From Hydrogenophaga sp. (GTDB taxonomy: Bacteria > Pseudomonadota > Gammaproteobacteria > Burkholderiales > Burkholderiaceae_C), in contig JAABQG010000005.1 in assembly GCA_011391595.1 (NCBI GenBank), forward strand, positions 1 to 64,000: DNA of 64,000 nucleotides, written 5' to 3'. Of this stretch, positions 24,972-36,677 are shown piece after piece (position 1 is the stretch's first letter; each line of letters opens with the position of its first letter). Below the pieces are notes generated by a model. It had not been told where the DNA came from and searched no databases. It was given only the letters and a program-made list of their open reading frames with translations. The position numbers were made by a program, and so were the translations under genes.

Positions 24972-26459
24972 TCAGGTCTTCAGCATCTGAACGATGGCGT
25001 TCGCGCAAAGTGACATCAGGCCACCCGGGACCACACCAAGGAGCAGCACCAGCGCACCATTGACGGAAAGCACCGCCCGAACATCCAACGGCGCCGCAAC
25101 CGTCGTTGCGGTAATGGGCTCGTCAAAATACATCACCTTGACGACACGCAGATAGTAGAAGGCCCCGATCAGCGACATCATCACGGCAAATACCGCCAAG
25201 GCAATGTGAACACCCTGCCCCGATGAGATCAGTGCCTGGAGCACGGACAACTTGGCGTAGAAACCCACCATCGGCGGAATGCCCGCCAAAGAGAACATGC
25301 ACACGGCCATGACGCCGGCGTACAAGGGGCTGCGCTGGTTCAATCCGGCAAAATCAGCGATTTCCTCGCTTTCGAACCCCTCGCGAGCGAGCAACAGGAT
25401 GACACCGAAACTCGCCAGGGTCGTCAGTACATAGGTCACCATGTAGAACATTGCCGAGCTGTAGGCATTGGCCGCCGACAGGGTATTGCCATTGACGACT
25501 CCGGCCATCAGGCCCAGCAGCACGAAACCCATCTGCGAAATCGTGGAATAGGCCAGCATGCGCTTCAGGTTGGTCTGGGCGATGGCCGCCAGGTTACCGA
25601 GCAACAGCGATGCGATGGCCAGGACCGCAAGCATCTGCTGCCAGTCGAAGGCCAGGGGCAAAAAGCCCTCGACCAGCAATCGGATGATGATGGCAAATGC
25701 GGCCAGTTTGGGTGCACCCGCAACCAGCAAGGTCACCGCAGTGGGAGCGCCCTGGTAAACATCGGGGATCCACATGTGAAACGGCACGACGCCCAGCTTG
25801 AAGGCGAGTCCGGCGACGACAAAAACCAGCCCGAACACCAGAACCTGGTGCTTGATCTGACCCGACGCAATGGCTTTGAAGACCGCGTTCACATCGAGTG
25901 AGCCGGTGGCCCCGTACATCATGGACAAACCATATAGCAGGAAACCCGAGGCCATGGCCCCCAGCACAAAATACTTCATTGCCGCCTCGGTGGCGGTGGC
26001 ATTGTCCCTTCGCAGCGCCACCAGGGCGTAGCTCGACAGGGTGAGCAGTTCGAGCCCGAGGTAGATCACCAGGAAGTTGTTGCCGGAAATCATGACCGAG
26101 ATCCCAAGCAGCGAAAACATGGCCAGTGTGAACAGTTCGCCGCCCCGCAGCATGTCGCGGTCAGCCGCATAGGGGCGGCCATACACCAAGGTGACCATCA
26201 CGGCGATGGTCGCGAAGCACTTGAGCCAATTGCCCATGGAATCGCTGACGACCATATTGCCGAAGGCGTATATGGTCTGCCCGCCCTGCGCATACAGGCC
26301 ATTCAGCAGGGCGACAACGCCGAGCGACAGGAGCGTCAGCACGTAGGTCGAGGTACGGCGTGGATTCTTCACAAACAGATCGGTCATCGCGATCACACAC
26401 GCCATGACCAGCAACACGATCTCCGGGTAAACCGCGATCCAACTAGCTTTGTCAATCAT
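24972..26459 (-). CDS. nuoN: NADH-quinone oxidoreductase subunit N
   Basis: A 495-residue antiporter-like membrane subunit of respiratory complex I, with about 14 hydrophobic segments. [18 protein letters not shown] (with the broken-helix lysine) and [20 protein letters not shown] are diagnostic of the Mrp-type proton-pumping family. It is the last gene of the nuoA-N operon, 24 bp after nuoM. Confidence 0.97.
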   Translation of the reverse strand: MIDKASWIAVYPEIVLLVMACVIAMTDLFVKNPRRTSTYVLTLLSLGVVALLNGLYAQGGQTIYAFGNMVVSDSMGNWLKCFATIAVMVTLVYGRPYAADRDMLRGGELFTLAMFSLLGISVMISGNNFLVIYLGLELLTLSSYALVALRRDNATATEAAMKYFVLGAMASGFLLYGLSMMYGATGSLDVNAVFKAIASGQIKHQVLVFGLVFVVAGLAFKLGVVPFHMWIPDVYQGAPTAVTLLVAGAPKLAAFAIIIRLLVEGFLPLAFDWQQMLAVLAIASLLLGNLAAIAQTNLKRMLAYSTISQMGFVLLGLMAGVVNGNTLSAANAYSSAMFYMVTYVLTTLASFGVILLLAREGFESEEIADFAGLNQRSPLYAGVMAVCMFSLAGIPPMVGFYAKLSVLQALISSGQGVHIALAVFAVMMSLIGAFYYLRVVKVMYFDEPITATTVAAPLDVRAVLSVNGALVLLLGVVPGGLMSLCANAIVQMLKT

Positions 26460-26483
26460 CTTCTGTTTCTCGATTCAGTTGCG

Positions 26484-27959
26484 TCAATTGAGCTTCGAGA
26501 GCGCGACGTGCTTGAGCAGTTCCGCCACCGATACATTCATCACATCGGTGAATGGCTTGGGATAGATCCCCATGTAGAGCACCGGCACGGCCAGCAGGCC
26601 CAGCGTGAGGAACTCGCGGGCATTGATGTCCTTCAAGGCCCTGACGTGATCATTGGCCACCGGCCCGAGGTACACCCGCTTGAACATCCAAAGGGTGTAG
26701 GCGGCACCGAAAATCAGGGCGGTTGCCGCGCCGAAGCCAATCCAGAAATTGAACTTGACCGCGCCCAGAATGACCATCCATTCGCCGACAAAACCGGCGG
26801 TACCGGGCAGGCCGCAGTTGGCCATGGCAAACAGCAGGGCAAAGGCTGTGAACTTGGGCATGGTGTTCACCACGCCACCGTAACTTGCGATCTCGCGCGA
26901 ATGGACCCGGTCGTAGAGCACGCCAATACTCAGGAACATGGCGGCTGATACAAAACCATGGGCAATCATCTGCACGATGCCACCGGAGACACCGATGTCG
27001 CTGAAGATGAAGAAGCCCAGCGTCACGAATCCCATGTGGGCGACCGAGGAATAGGCGACGAGTTTCTTCATGTCGCGTTGAACCATCGCCACCAGCCCGA
27101 CATAAATCACGGCGATCAGCGACAACGCGATGATGAGCCAGGCCCATTCGCGCGAGGCATCCGGTGCAATCGGCATCGAAAAACGCAGGAAACCGTAGGC
27201 GCCGAGCTTCAGCATGATGGCTGCCAGCACGGCCGAGCCCCCGGTCGGCGCCTCGACGTGTACATCTGGCAACCAGGTGTGCACCGGCCACATCGGAACC
27301 TTGACGGCAAATGCCGCAAAGAACGAGAAGAAAAGCAACGTCTGTGCAGTACCCGACAACGGCAGCTTGTGCCACGTTGCCAGATCGAAACTGCCGCCAG
27401 ACTTGGTGTACAGGAAGATCAGGGCCACCAGCATCAGCAGCGAGCCCAGCAGGGTGTAGAGGAAAAACTTGAACGCCGCGTAGATCTTGTTTGGCCCGCC
27501 CCAAATGCCGATGATCAGGTACATCGGAATGAGGGTTGCCTCAAAGAAAACGTAAAACAGCATGCCATCAAGCGCGCAAAAAACGCCGATCATCAGGCCG
27601 CTGAGAATCAGGAAGGCGCCCATGTACTGGTTGACCCGGCGCGTAATGACTTCCCAGCCCGCGATCACAACGACGACGGTGATGAATGCGGTCAACAGGA
27701 CGAACCACAGCGAAATGCCGTCCACCCCGAGGTGGTAGTTCACATTGAACCGCTCGATCCAGATGCTTTTCTCGACGAACTGCATCGCGGCCGTATCGAG
27801 CTTGAACCCGCCGTAGAGCGGTAGCGTTACCAGAAAACTCACAACGGCACCGACCAACGCAAGCCAGCGCACGGCGCCGGCCTGTTCATCGCGTCCTAGC
27901 GCGAGCAAGACGACGCCAAACAGAATCGGCGTCCAGATAGCGAGGCTCAACAAACTCAT
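26484..27959 (-). CDS. nuoM: NADH-quinone oxidoreductase subunit M
   Basis: A 491-residue antiporter-like proton-pumping subunit of complex I. The start MSLLSLAIWTPILFG was chosen because upstream sequence is out-of-frame nuoL. VPMWPVHTWLPDVHVEAPTGGSA and KKLVAYSSVAHMGFV carry the conserved pump lysines and the helix break. It lies between nuoL and nuoN. Confidence 0.97.
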   Translation of the reverse strand: MSLLSLAIWTPILFGVVLLALGRDEQAGAVRWLALVGAVVSFLVTLPLYGGFKLDTAAMQFVEKSIWIERFNVNYHLGVDGISLWFVLLTAFITVVVVIAGWEVITRRVNQYMGAFLILSGLMIGVFCALDGMLFYVFFEATLIPMYLIIGIWGGPNKIYAAFKFFLYTLLGSLLMLVALIFLYTKSGGSFDLATWHKLPLSGTAQTLLFFSFFAAFAVKVPMWPVHTWLPDVHVEAPTGGSAVLAAIMLKLGAYGFLRFSMPIAPDASREWAWLIIALSLIAVIYVGLVAMVQRDMKKLVAYSSVAHMGFVTLGFFIFSDIGVSGGIVQMIAHGFVSAAMFLSIGVLYDRVHSREIASYGGVVNTMPKFTAFALLFAMANCGLPGTAGFVGEWMVILGAVKFNFWIGFGAATALIFGAAYTLWMFKRVYLGPVANDHVRALKDINAREFLTLGLLAVPVLYMGIYPKPFTDVMNVSVAELLKHVALSKLN

Positions 27960-27973
27960 TTTTCTTGTTCTCC

Positions 27974-29998
27974 CTACTTGTTGAGCCAGACGAAGTACGT
28001 CATCAGCACAAACACGCCCAAAATCATGGCAAAGGCATAGTGGTAGAGGTAACCCGTCTGGAACCAGCGGACCAGGCCGGACACCCAGCCCACGACCTTC
28101 CATGAGCCATTGACCAGCAATCCATCAATCACTGCCTCATCGCCACCCTTCCACAGACCGGTTCCCAGGGCCCGCGCGCCACGCGCCAGGATGTTCTCGT
28201 TGATCCAGTCCAGGTAGTACTTGTTTTCCAGCAGGGTGTAAACCGGCTGGATGCGCTTTTGAATGGCTGCGGGCAAGGTCGGATTGACCATGTAAAGGTA
28301 GAAGGCCGAAACAACGCCAGCCAATGCCAGCCAGAAAGGTGCTGCCGTCAGTCCATGCAAGGCGAGTTGGGCAGGCCCATGGAACTCCGCGCGCAACATT
28401 TCCATTGCCTTGTGAATCTCGCCATTGACGTAGATCGAATCCTTGAAGAACTCTCCGAACAGCATCGGCTGGATGGTGATGAAGCCGATCACCACCGAGG
28501 GAATGGCCAGCAGTATCAAAGGTACCGTGATCACCCATGGGGATTCGTGTGGCTTGGTGGGGCTTTCGTGATGGCCGTGATGGCCATGGCTGTCATGGTG
28601 CGCGTCCGGATTCTGGCCATAACGTTCCTTGCCATGGAACACCAGGAAGTACATCCGGAACGAATAGAAAGCCGTTACAAAAACACCCGTCAAGACCGCA
28701 AAGTAGGCAAAACCGGAGGCCGGCAATGAACTCGCGTGGATCGCCAGGATGATCTCGTCCTTGGAGTAGAAGCCGGAAAACAGCGGTGTCCCGATCAGTG
28801 CCAACGAGCCCAGCAAGGACGTGATCCAAGTGATCGGCATGTACTTCCGAACGCCGCCCATCCACCGGATATCCTGGTTATGGTGCAGCCCCATGATGAC
28901 TGAACCGGCACCAAGGAACAACAAGGCCTTGAAGAATGCGTGGGTCATCAGGTGAAATATCGCCACCGAATACGCCGACGCACCCAGCGCCACAGTCATG
29001 TAGCCAAGCTGGGACAAGGTCGAATAGGCCACCACGCGCTTGATATCGTTCTGGATGATGCCCAGGAATCCCATGAAGAGAGCCGTGATCGCGCCAATCA
29101 CCAGAATGAAGTTCAAGGCCGTATCACTGAGTTCAAACAGCGGCGACATGCGCGCCACCATGAAGATACCGGCCGTAACCATCGTGGCCGCATGGATCAA
29201 GGCCGAGATGGGCGTCGGACCCTCCATCGAGTCGGGAAGCCAGACGTGCAATGGAAACTGAGCTGACTTGCCCATGGCCCCGATGAAGAGGCAGATGCAG
29301 ATGACAGTGATCAACATCCAGTCGGTGCCCGGGAAAGTCAGTTTTCCCAGCTCGCCCGCCTTGGCAAAGGTCTCGGTGTAGTTCAGCGTGCCGGCGTAGG
29401 CCGCAATCAGGCCAATGCCCAGAATGAAACCGAAGTCACCGACCCGGTTCACCAGGAACGCCTTCATGTTGGCAAAAATGGCCGTGGGCTTGTTGAACCA
29501 GAAACCGATCAGCAGGTAGGAAACCAGTCCTACAGCCTCCCAGCCAAAGAACAGCTGGAGCATGTTGTTGCTCATCACAAGCATCAGCATGGAGAAGGTG
29601 AACAGGGAGATGTAGGAGAAGAAGCGGTTGTAGCCGTCGTCTTCTTCCATGTAGCCTACGGTGTAGATATGCACCATGAGCGACACGAAGGTCACCACAC
29701 ACATCATCATGGCGGTGAGTCCGTCGACCAGAAAGCCGATTTCCATCTTCAAGCCGCCGACGACCATCCAGGTGTACAGGGTCTCGTTGAAACGCGCGCC
29801 GTCCAGGGCAACGCTCTTCAGCGTCGTCGCGGACAGAACGAAGGCAATCAGCACGCCCAGGATCGTGAACGTGTGCGACAGGCGGCGACCGATGCGGTTG
29901 CCGCCAAACGATGTCCCCAGAACACCAGCAAGGATGGACCCGACGAGGGGCGCCAGCGGCACGGCCAGCAGGGTCGAGGCGGAAAGAGTTTGACTCAT
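27974..29998 (-). CDS. nuoL: NADH-quinone oxidoreductase subunit L
   Basis: A 674-residue distal proton-pumping subunit of complex I with about 16 membrane segments and the long C-terminal lateral helix expected of NuoL. QFPLHVWLPDSMEGPTPISALIHAATMV... and KRVVAYSTLSQLGYM are hallmark stretches. A very histidine-rich loop (HHDSHGHHGHH, about residues 465-480) interrupts the C-terminal part. The start MSQTLSASTLL has a weak ribosome-binding site and follows nuoK by 22 bp. Confidence 0.97.
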   Translation of the reverse strand: MSQTLSASTLLAVPLAPLVGSILAGVLGTSFGGNRIGRRLSHTFTILGVLIAFVLSATTLKSVALDGARFNETLYTWMVVGGLKMEIGFLVDGLTAMMMCVVTFVSLMVHIYTVGYMEEDDGYNRFFSYISLFTFSMLMLVMSNNMLQLFFGWEAVGLVSYLLIGFWFNKPTAIFANMKAFLVNRVGDFGFILGIGLIAAYAGTLNYTETFAKAGELGKLTFPGTDWMLITVICICLFIGAMGKSAQFPLHVWLPDSMEGPTPISALIHAATMVTAGIFMVARMSPLFELSDTALNFILVIGAITALFMGFLGIIQNDIKRVVAYSTLSQLGYMTVALGASAYSVAIFHLMTHAFFKALLFLGAGSVIMGLHHNQDIRWMGGVRKYMPITWITSLLGSLALIGTPLFSGFYSKDEIILAIHASSLPASGFAYFAVLTGVFVTAFYSFRMYFLVFHGKERYGQNPDAHHDSHGHHGHHESPTKPHESPWVITVPLILLAIPSVVIGFITIQPMLFGEFFKDSIYVNGEIHKAMEMLRAEFHGPAQLALHGLTAAPFWLALAGVVSAFYLYMVNPTLPAAIQKRIQPVYTLLENKYYLDWINENILARGARALGTGLWKGGDEAVIDGLLVNGSWKVVGWVSGLVRWFQTGYLYHYAFAMILGVFVLMTYFVWLNK

Positions 29999-30020
29999 TT
30001 TGAACTTGTTGAACCGGCGT

Positions 30021-30329
30021 TCAGCCCTTGAGCGTGTTGAGTTCGTCCACGTTGATGCTGGACTTGTTGCGGAACAGCAGCACCAGGATGGCGAGGCCAA
30101 TGGCCGACTCGGCGGCAGCCACTGTCAGGATGAAGAACACAAAGACCTGGCCATGCATGTCGCCCAGATAATGCGAGAACGCCACGAAATTCATGTTGAC
30201 GGCGAGCAGCATCAGTTCGATCGCCATCAACAGGACAATGAGGTTCTTGCGATTCAGGAATATCCCGATGATCGACAGGGCGAAAAGCATCGCGCCCAGA
30301 GAGAGGAAATGGCCCAGCGTCAAGGTCAT
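30021..30329 (-). CDS. nuoK: NADH-quinone oxidoreductase subunit K
   Basis: A 102-residue membrane subunit of complex I with three helices. The conserved glutamates of the proton path are in [13 protein letters not shown] and [12 protein letters not shown]. Its ATG overlaps the nuoJ stop by four bases (ATGA). Confidence 0.97.
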   Translation of the reverse strand: MTLTLGHFLSLGAMLFALSIIGIFLNRKNLIVLLMAIELMLLAVNMNFVAFSHYLGDMHGQVFVFFILTVAAAESAIGLAILVLLFRNKSSINVDELNTLKG

Positions 30330-30997
30330 GGCTGTTTCTCCGTTCCTGGAATGGCTTCAGCCGGCATGGCGGCATCCCGCGCGGCGAATGATTGCGTCGC
30401 CGGCATCTTTACCACCTCCATCCGGTCTTTCGACCTCACCCGGACCTGGACCGATGGATCAATATGCTTGCTGTCCTTGCGCTGGCGAAGCGTCAGGGCA
30501 ATGGCGGCGATGATGGCCACCAGGAGGATCACCGCAGCGATTTCGAGCGGATAGATGTACTGGGTGTACACCAATTTGCCCAGTTCCCGTGTATTGGAGA
30601 CCTGCTCAACACTCTGGCCCAGCACGGCCACGGCCTTGGGTTCCTCCGAGATCCGGAAGCCCCCCATCAATACCGCCGCCATTTCCAGCACGATGAGCAC
30701 GCCTACGCCGGCCGCCAGCGGAAAATGCTTCCAGAATCCTTGGCGAAGGCTGTCCACGTTGATGTCGAGCATCATCACCACGAACAGGAAAAGCACCATC
30801 ACGGCCCCGACGTACACCAGCACCAGTGCAATGGCGAGGAATTCTGCCCTGAGCAGGATCCAGATCGCCGCAGCCTGGAAAAACGCCAGCACCAGGTACA
30901 GCGCCGAATACACGGGATTTCTCGCCGTGATCACCCGGAATGCCGCAAAAAGCAGCACGGCTGAAAAGAAATAGAAGAGACCTGTTTTGACGTCCAT
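30326..30997 (-). CDS. nuoJ: NADH-quinone oxidoreductase subunit J
   Basis: A 223-residue complex I membrane subunit with five hydrophobic segments. [20 protein letters not shown] and [18 protein letters not shown], the latter containing the pi-bulge region, identify NuoJ. The hydrophilic C-terminal tail of about 50 residues is variable. It follows nuoI by 51 bp, the longest gap inside the later half of the operon. Confidence 0.96.
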   Translation of the reverse strand: MDVKTGLFYFFSAVLLFAAFRVITARNPVYSALYLVLAFFQAAAIWILLRAEFLAIALVLVYVGAVMVLFLFVVMMLDINVDSLRQGFWKHFPLAAGVGVLIVLEMAAVLMGGFRISEEPKAVAVLGQSVEQVSNTRELGKLVYTQYIYPLEIAAVILLVAIIAAIALTLRQRKDSKHIDPSVQVRVRSKDRMEVVKMPATQSFAARDAAMPAEAIPGTEKQP

Positions 30998-31048
30998 GAG
31001 TCGTTTCTTTTTTCGTTTGACTGGATAGCGGATCTGCTCGCCGTACCA

Positions 31049-31582
31049 CTATCGATATTTGGCGTCGGCAGCCTTGGCTGCGGCGATCTGCGGCTCAAAA
31101 CGGTCACCGACCGCGAGCAGCATGTCTTTTGTGTAATACAGGTCACCGCGGGTTTCGCCGTGATACTCGAGGATATGGGTTTCCACGATGGAGTCCACGG
31201 GGCAACTTTCCTCGCAGAAGCCGCAAAAAATGCACTTTGTCAGATCAATGTCGTAGCGGGTGGTGCGCCGGGAACCATCGGCGCGCGCTTCAGACTCGAT
31301 GGTGATGGCCATGGCAGGGCATACCGCCTCGCACAGCTTGCAGGCGATGCATCGTTCTTCGCCATTTTCATAACGGCGCAAGGCATGCAGGCCGCGAAAC
31401 CGCGGCGACAGCGGCGTTTTTTCCTCGGGATACTCCAGCGTGATCTTGCTGCGGAAAGCATACTTTCCAGTGACGGCCATGCCCTTGAAAAGCTCCCTCA
31501 GCAGAAAGCTGGAAAGGAAATCCTTCAGGGAAAAGGCCGATGGGCTCAGCGAGACGACTGCGCTTTTTGATGATTTAGTCAT
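31049..31582 (-). CDS. nuoI: NADH-quinone oxidoreductase subunit I
   Basis: A 177-residue ferredoxin-like subunit carrying clusters N6a and N6b, which pass electrons to NuoB. The two 4Fe-4S motifs are [12 protein letters not shown] and [15 protein letters not shown]. The N-terminal 30 residues before [10 protein letters not shown] are longer than I expect for close relatives, so the true start could be a few codons downstream. Confidence 0.96.
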   Translation of the reverse strand: MTKSSKSAVVSLSPSAFSLKDFLSSFLLRELFKGMAVTGKYAFRSKITLEYPEEKTPLSPRFRGLHALRRYENGEERCIACKLCEAVCPAMAITIESEARADGSRRTTRYDIDLTKCIFCGFCEESCPVDSIVETHILEYHGETRGDLYYTKDMLLAVGDRFEPQIAAAKAADAKYR

Positions 31583-31594
31583 AAGCGGCTCGAA

Positions 31595-32677
31595 TTAATT
31601 CCAGATGTTCCAAGGAGTCTGCATCCAGCCGCCCACAACCACCAGCCAAACAAGGGTGACAGGAATGAAAACTTTCCACCCCAGGCGCATGATCTGGTCG
31701 TACCGAAAGCGCGGAAAGGTTGAACGCACCCAGATAAACAGCGTGACAATGGCAAATGTCTTGAGCCCCAACCAAATCCAGCCCGGAATCCAGGTAAACA
31801 CAGCGCTCTCGATCGGCGGCAGCCATCCGCCAAGGAACATCAGGGTCGCAAGCAGCGAAACCAGCCAGATGTTGGCATATTCAGCCATCTGGAACATGGC
31901 CCAGGACATGCCGGAATACTCCACCATATGGCCCGCCACGATTTCCGCCTCCCCTTCGACGACATCGAAAGGAATACGGTTCGTCTCAGCAAGACTGGAG
32001 ACAAAATAAACCACGAAAATCGGCAGAAGCGGCAACCAGTTCCACGACAGGAAGTTCAAGCCCATTTGAGCAAACTGCCCCCGGCCCTGGCCCGCAACGA
32101 TGTCAGAAAGGTTCAGGCTTGCCGAAACCATGATCACCACCACAAAGCAGAAACCCATGGCAATCTCGTAGCTCACCATCTGGGCTGAAGCGCGCAAGGC
32201 CCCGAGAAACGCATACTTGGAATTGGACGACCAGCCTGAAATAATCACCCCATACACCTCCATTGAGGTGATGGCCATCAGGAAAAGCAGGCCGGCGTTC
32301 AGATTTGCCAGCGCGAGATCAGGGCCAAACGGAACCACGGCCCATGCCGCAAGGGCTGGCATGACCGTCATGACCGGTCCCACGTAGAACAGAAGTTTCT
32401 CAGCCGCCGCCGGCCTGACGATCTCCTTGGTCATCAATTTCAGGGCGTCCGCAATGGGCTGGAGCAGGCCCCACGGTCCGACCCGGTTCGGCCCCAACCG
32501 GATTTGCACCCATGCCAGAACTTTGCGCTCCCAGAGCGTGGTGTAGGTGACGGCACCCAATACCAGCATCAAGACCAAAGTGACCTTGATCAGCGCCCAG
32601 ATGACAGGCCAAGCCAAGCTGGCCCACCATCCGGCACTAAGCAATCCCTGTCCAAAATTGAAAATTTCGTCGATCAT
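31595..32677 (-). CDS. nuoH: NADH-quinone oxidoreductase subunit H
   Basis: A 360-residue membrane subunit at the quinone-binding junction of complex [21 protein letters not shown] and the later [19 protein letters not shown] with its acidic residues are diagnostic. It overlaps nuoG by ATGA (32674-32677) and precedes nuoI by 12 bp. Confidence 0.98.
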   Translation of the reverse strand: MIDEIFNFGQGLLSAGWWASLAWPVIWALIKVTLVLMLVLGAVTYTTLWERKVLAWVQIRLGPNRVGPWGLLQPIADALKLMTKEIVRPAAAEKLLFYVGPVMTVMPALAAWAVVPFGPDLALANLNAGLLFLMAITSMEVYGVIISGWSSNSKYAFLGALRASAQMVSYEIAMGFCFVVVIMVSASLNLSDIVAGQGRGQFAQMGLNFLSWNWLPLLPIFVVYFVSSLAETNRIPFDVVEGEAEIVAGHMVEYSGMSWAMFQMAEYANIWLVSLLATLMFLGGWLPPIESAVFTWIPGWIWLGLKTFAIVTLFIWVRSTFPRFRYDQIMRLGWKVFIPVTLVWLVVVGGWMQTPWNIWN

Positions 32678-34812
32678 GCGACAACCTCTTGCGGTTCATC
32701 ACTGTGCCTGGCGTCAGAAGTCATCTGCAGGGACGCTGCCCGCCGGACCACTCCATCGAGCTGGTAGATGCCCGCAACTGCAGGCTTGCTGTTCGCGGGG
32801 GACAAATCGATCGTGGCCTGCGTCGCATTGCTCAGGCGGTCAGCGAGAACTACCGTCCCCGCCGGCAACACCTGGACCCCTGGAACTGCGCGCAGCACTT
32901 CCTGAGAGGAATCGAAACCAAAATCGGCCAGATTCAGCAAATTCGCCAAAACCCGCAGAACCTTCCATCCGGGACGTGTCTCGGCCAGCGGCTGGACAAC
33001 TGCATGGAAGCTCTGAAGCCGCGCCTCGGCATTGACGAAGCTGCCGGAGGTTTCAGTGAACGGTGCGATGGGCAGCATCACGTCGGCGAAATCCATGTTC
33101 GCCTTGAAGGGACTCAGGCTGACCACCATGTCGGCAGCGCCCAGAGCGGTCCTGGCTTGAGCCCCGGCGGCACTATCGAATTCGGGCTCGCAACCAAGCA
33201 AGACCATGGCCTTCAAACCGCCGCCCAGCATCTGCCCCGCGTTGAGCCCATTCGGGCCGGGAACAACACCGGCCAACTGTGCGCCAACGGTGTTGGCAGC
33301 CTCGGTGAGGTAACCCACCGTCGCACCAGTCTGGCTGCCAATCCAGTTTGCGAGGGCCAGCAAACTGGAGGCCTTTGCATGATGCGCTGCCGCATTGCCA
33401 AGCAGGACCGCCTTGCGTTCGCCTGAAAGCAGGGACCGTGCAATGGCCTTGGCCGAATCCTTCAAGGTGCCTGCAACCGGTGACACGACGCCCTTCTCAG
33501 CCGCGATCGCGGCCGCGACATCGGCCAGCGCCTGCACCCAGACTGACGAATCCGCGCGCAGGGTGTTCGCCACCGGCATGGCCCAATCCATGGCCCGATC
33601 CTCAAGGGAGCTCACGACACAGCCCTTGCGCACGGCCTGGCGAATTCTCTGGGCAAACAGGGGATGGTCCTTGCGCAGATTGGAGCCAATGACAAACACG
33701 CGCTGCAACTCCGACAGGGAGGCGATCGAGGTTCCCAGGAAGCGCACGCCTTTGGCCGGCGTGAATTCCGCCTGACGCAACCTTGAATCGATATTGGGTG
33801 AGCCCAGCCCTTTCATCAAGGCCACGGCAAGATGCAGTTCTTCCAGCGTGCAATGCGGGCTGGCCAGCAACCCGATGCTGTGGGCACCGTGCTCTGTGCC
33901 AACCTGCCTCAGGCCATTGGCCACATACTCCAGCGCCGTCTGCCAGTCCACGGTCTTCCATACGCCGCCCTGCTTGAGCATCGGCGCGGTCAGTCGCTCA
34001 TCCGAGTTCAGGGCTTCGTAGGAGAACCGGTCGCGATCCGCGATCCAGCATTCATTCACGGCCTCGTTTTCAAGTGGCACCACGCGCATCACACGCTGAC
34101 CCTTGACCTGAACGATCAAATTCGCGCCGGTGGAGTCATGCGGACTGATGGACTTGCGCCGCGACAGTTCCCAGGTGCGGGCGCTGTAACGGAATGGCTT
34201 GCTCGTCAGGGCGCCGACCGGGCACAGGTCGATCATGTTTCCGGACAACTCCGAATCCACCGTCTGGCCGACAAAGGTCTCAATTTCGGCGTGCTCGCCC
34301 CGATGCGACATGCCGAGCTCCATGACACCCGCCACCTCCTGCCCGAAACGCACACAGCGCGTGCAGTGAATGCAACGGCTCATCTCTTCCATCGAGACCA
34401 ATGGACCAACATCCTTGTGGAACACCACCCGTTTCTCTTCGGCATACCGCGACGTGCTACCGCCGTATCCGACTGCAAGGTCCTGCAACTGGCACTCCCC
34501 GCCCTGATCGCAAATCGGGCAGTCGAGCGGATGGTTGATCAACAGGAACTCCATGACGGACTGTTGCGCCTTGATGGCCTTTTCGCTCTTCGTGCGCACG
34601 ACCATGCCCTGGGTCACGGGTGTGGCGCAGGCCGGCATGGGCTTCGGAGCTTTCTCAATATCCACCAGGCACATGCGGCAATTCGCAGCAATGCTCAACT
34701 TCTTGTGGTAGCAGAAGTGAGGAATATAGGTGCCGGCCTTTTCAGCCGCATGCATCACCATGCTGCCTTCAACAACTTCAACCTTCTTGCCGTCGAGTTC
34801 GATTTCAATCAT
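32674..34812 (-). CDS. nuoG: NADH-quinone oxidoreductase subunit G
   Basis: A 712-residue iron-sulfur subunit of the NADH dehydrogenase module. N-terminal 2Fe-2S cysteines are in [17 protein letters not shown], 4Fe-4S ligands in [14 protein letters not shown] and [14 protein letters not shown], and a molybdopterin-oxidoreductase-like domain fills the rest without a visible functional molybdenum site. It lies between nuoF (24 bp) and nuoH (overlap). Confidence 0.97.
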   Translation of the reverse strand: MIEIELDGKKVEVVEGSMVMHAAEKAGTYIPHFCYHKKLSIAANCRMCLVDIEKAPKPMPACATPVTQGMVVRTKSEKAIKAQQSVMEFLLINHPLDCPICDQGGECQLQDLAVGYGGSTSRYAEEKRVVFHKDVGPLVSMEEMSRCIHCTRCVRFGQEVAGVMELGMSHRGEHAEIETFVGQTVDSELSGNMIDLCPVGALTSKPFRYSARTWELSRRKSISPHDSTGANLIVQVKGQRVMRVVPLENEAVNECWIADRDRFSYEALNSDERLTAPMLKQGGVWKTVDWQTALEYVANGLRQVGTEHGAHSIGLLASPHCTLEELHLAVALMKGLGSPNIDSRLRQAEFTPAKGVRFLGTSIASLSELQRVFVIGSNLRKDHPLFAQRIRQAVRKGCVVSSLEDRAMDWAMPVANTLRADSSVWVQALADVAAAIAAEKGVVSPVAGTLKDSAKAIARSLLSGERKAVLLGNAAAHHAKASSLLALANWIGSQTGATVGYLTEAANTVGAQLAGVVPGPNGLNAGQMLGGGLKAMVLLGCEPEFDSAAGAQARTALGAADMVVSLSPFKANMDFADVMLPIAPFTETSGSFVNAEARLQSFHAVVQPLAETRPGWKVLRVLANLLNLADFGFDSSQEVLRAVPGVQVLPAGTVVLADRLSNATQATIDLSPANSKPAVAGIYQLDGVVRRAASLQMTSDARHSDEPQEVVA

Positions 34813-34836
34813 GTTTTGTGCTCGCTCAGACGCGCA

Positions 34837-36189
34837 TCAGACGTACTGCGGGACCATGCAGGTCTTGTGCGCGACGTGGTATTCGAATTCAGGACGGAAG
34901 TGCTTGATCATCGCGCGCACGGGCATCGCCGCAGCATCACCCAGCGCACAGATCGTCCGGCCCTGGATGTTTTCGGCCACGTTATCGAGCAGGTCCATGT
35001 CACTCTGGCGCCCCTGGCCGGTCTCAATGCGATCCACCACGCGCGACAACCACCCCGTGCCCTCGCGACACGGCGTGCATTGGCCGCAGGATTCGTGCAT
35101 GTAGAAGTAGGACAGGCGCTGCAGCGACTTCACCATGCAGCGGCTGTCGTCCATGACGATCACGGCGCCCGAACCCAGCATGGAGCCGGCTTTCGCGATC
35201 GAGTCATAGTCCATCGTGCACTCCATCATGAGGGACGCTGGCAGCACCGGGGCCGACGATCCGCCGGGGATGACCGCCTTGAGCTGGCGCCCCGCGCGAA
35301 CGCCGCCGGCGAGTTCGAGCAAAACCGAAAACGGCGTCCCCATGGGAATCTCATAATTGCCAGGGCGCTCCACGTCGCCGCTGACAGAGTAGATCTTGGT
35401 GCCGCCGTTGTTCGGTTTTCCGCACTGCAGATAGGCTTGGGCACCATTGCGAATAATCCAGGGCACAGCAGCAAACGTCTCGGTGTTGTTGACGGTTGTC
35501 GGCTTCCCGTAAAGCCCAAAGCTGGCTGGAAACGGCGGCTTGAAGCGCGGCTGACCCTTTTTCCCCTCCAGCGACTCCAGCAAGGCTGTTTCCTCGCCAC
35601 AAATGTAGGCACCAAACCCGTGAGCGGCATGCAGCTGGAAATTCAGGTTGCTGCCCAGAATGCGCTCACCGAGCAGCCCCGCGGCCCGGGCTTCAAGCAG
35701 TGCCGCCTCAAACCGGTCGTAGGTCTGGAAGATCTCGCCGTGAATATAGTTGTAGCCCACCGTGATGCCCATGGCATAGGCGGCAATGATCATGCCCTCG
35801 ATCACGATATGCGGATTGAACTGCATGATGTCGCGATCCTTGCAGGTGCCAGGCTCACCTTCGTCCGAATTGCACACCAGGTACTTCTGTCCGGGGAACT
35901 GGCGCGGCATGAAGCTCCACTTCAGCCCCGTCGGGAAGCCCGCACCGCCACGGCCGCGCAAAGCAGATTCCTTGACCATGGCAATCACCTGGTCCGGCGT
36001 CATTCCCTCGCCACCGTCCTGGCCAAGTATCTTGCGCAATGCCTGATACCCTCCACGCGCTTCGTAGTCCTTCAAGCGCCAGTTGCTTCCATCAAGCCCA
36101 CCGAGGATCTGCGGATTCAAATGCCGGTCATGGAAGCAGGTCTCGACTCCCGTGGCCTGGAACCGGGCCAGCAGTTGCTGGGCATTCAT
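34837..36189 (-). CDS. nuoF: NADH-quinone oxidoreductase subunit F
   Basis: A 450-residue subunit that binds NADH and FMN and carries cluster N3. [13 protein letters not shown] forms the nucleotide loop, [17 protein letters not shown] lines the FMN site, and [11 protein letters not shown] with a later Cys binds the 4Fe-4S cluster. It overlaps nuoE by ATGA at 36186-36189. Confidence 0.98.
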   Translation of the reverse strand: MNAQQLLARFQATGVETCFHDRHLNPQILGGLDGSNWRLKDYEARGGYQALRKILGQDGGEGMTPDQVIAMVKESALRGRGGAGFPTGLKWSFMPRQFPGQKYLVCNSDEGEPGTCKDRDIMQFNPHIVIEGMIIAAYAMGITVGYNYIHGEIFQTYDRFEAALLEARAAGLLGERILGSNLNFQLHAAHGFGAYICGEETALLESLEGKKGQPRFKPPFPASFGLYGKPTTVNNTETFAAVPWIIRNGAQAYLQCGKPNNGGTKIYSVSGDVERPGNYEIPMGTPFSVLLELAGGVRAGRQLKAVIPGGSSAPVLPASLMMECTMDYDSIAKAGSMLGSGAVIVMDDSRCMVKSLQRLSYFYMHESCGQCTPCREGTGWLSRVVDRIETGQGRQSDMDLLDNVAENIQGRTICALGDAAAMPVRAMIKHFRPEFEYHVAHKTCMVPQYV

Positions 36190-36677
36190 ACCTTGCCCTC
36201 CGCAGCCCGCAGACCGTCCACCAACTGGTCAAGCTTTTCATTGGTCATAAAACTGCACATTGTCCGGTCATTGACCAGCAGCACCGGCGAGTCGGCACAG
36301 GCACCGAGACATTCACACTGCTGCAGGGTGAAAAGACCATCTGGTGTGGACTCACCCATACCGATCCCCAGCTTTGCCTCCAGATGACGCAAGGCTCTCG
36401 CGCCATCGCGCAACTGGCATGGCAGGTTGGTGCAGACGTTCAACTTGTACTTGCCAACGGGATGCTGGTTGTACATGTTGTAAAACGTCGTGACTTCATG
36501 CACCGCCATTGGCGCCATCCCGAGGAATGCCGCGATTTCAAGCTCCGACTCGGCACTGACATGGCCAAGCTCCTGCTGGGCGATCGCCAGGCAGGCCATC
36601 ACGGCGGACTGCCTCTGATCCGCCGGGTATTTCGCAACTTCCTTTTCGAAGCGCGCTCTGGATTCTTCGGAAATCAT
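36186..36677 (-). CDS. nuoE: NADH-quinone oxidoreductase subunit E
   Basis: A 163-residue thioredoxin-like subunit with the 2Fe-2S cluster N1a. The ligands are in CTNLPCQ and [15 protein letters not shown] overlaps join it to nuoD upstream (36674-36677) and to nuoF downstream. Confidence 0.98.
   Translation of the reverse strand: MISEESRARFEKEVAKYPADQRQSAVMACLAIAQQELGHVSAESELEIAAFLGMAPMAVHEVTTFYNMYNQHPVGKYKLNVCTNLPCQLRDGARALRHLEAKLGIGMGESTPDGLFTLQQCECLGACADSPVLLVNDRTMCSFMTNEKLDQLVDGLRAAEGKV

Noticed and set aside
33832-36387. Long open frame antisense to nuoG/nuoF
   Set aside because: Both sense genes are unambiguous complex I subunits; the antisense product has no recognisable motif.
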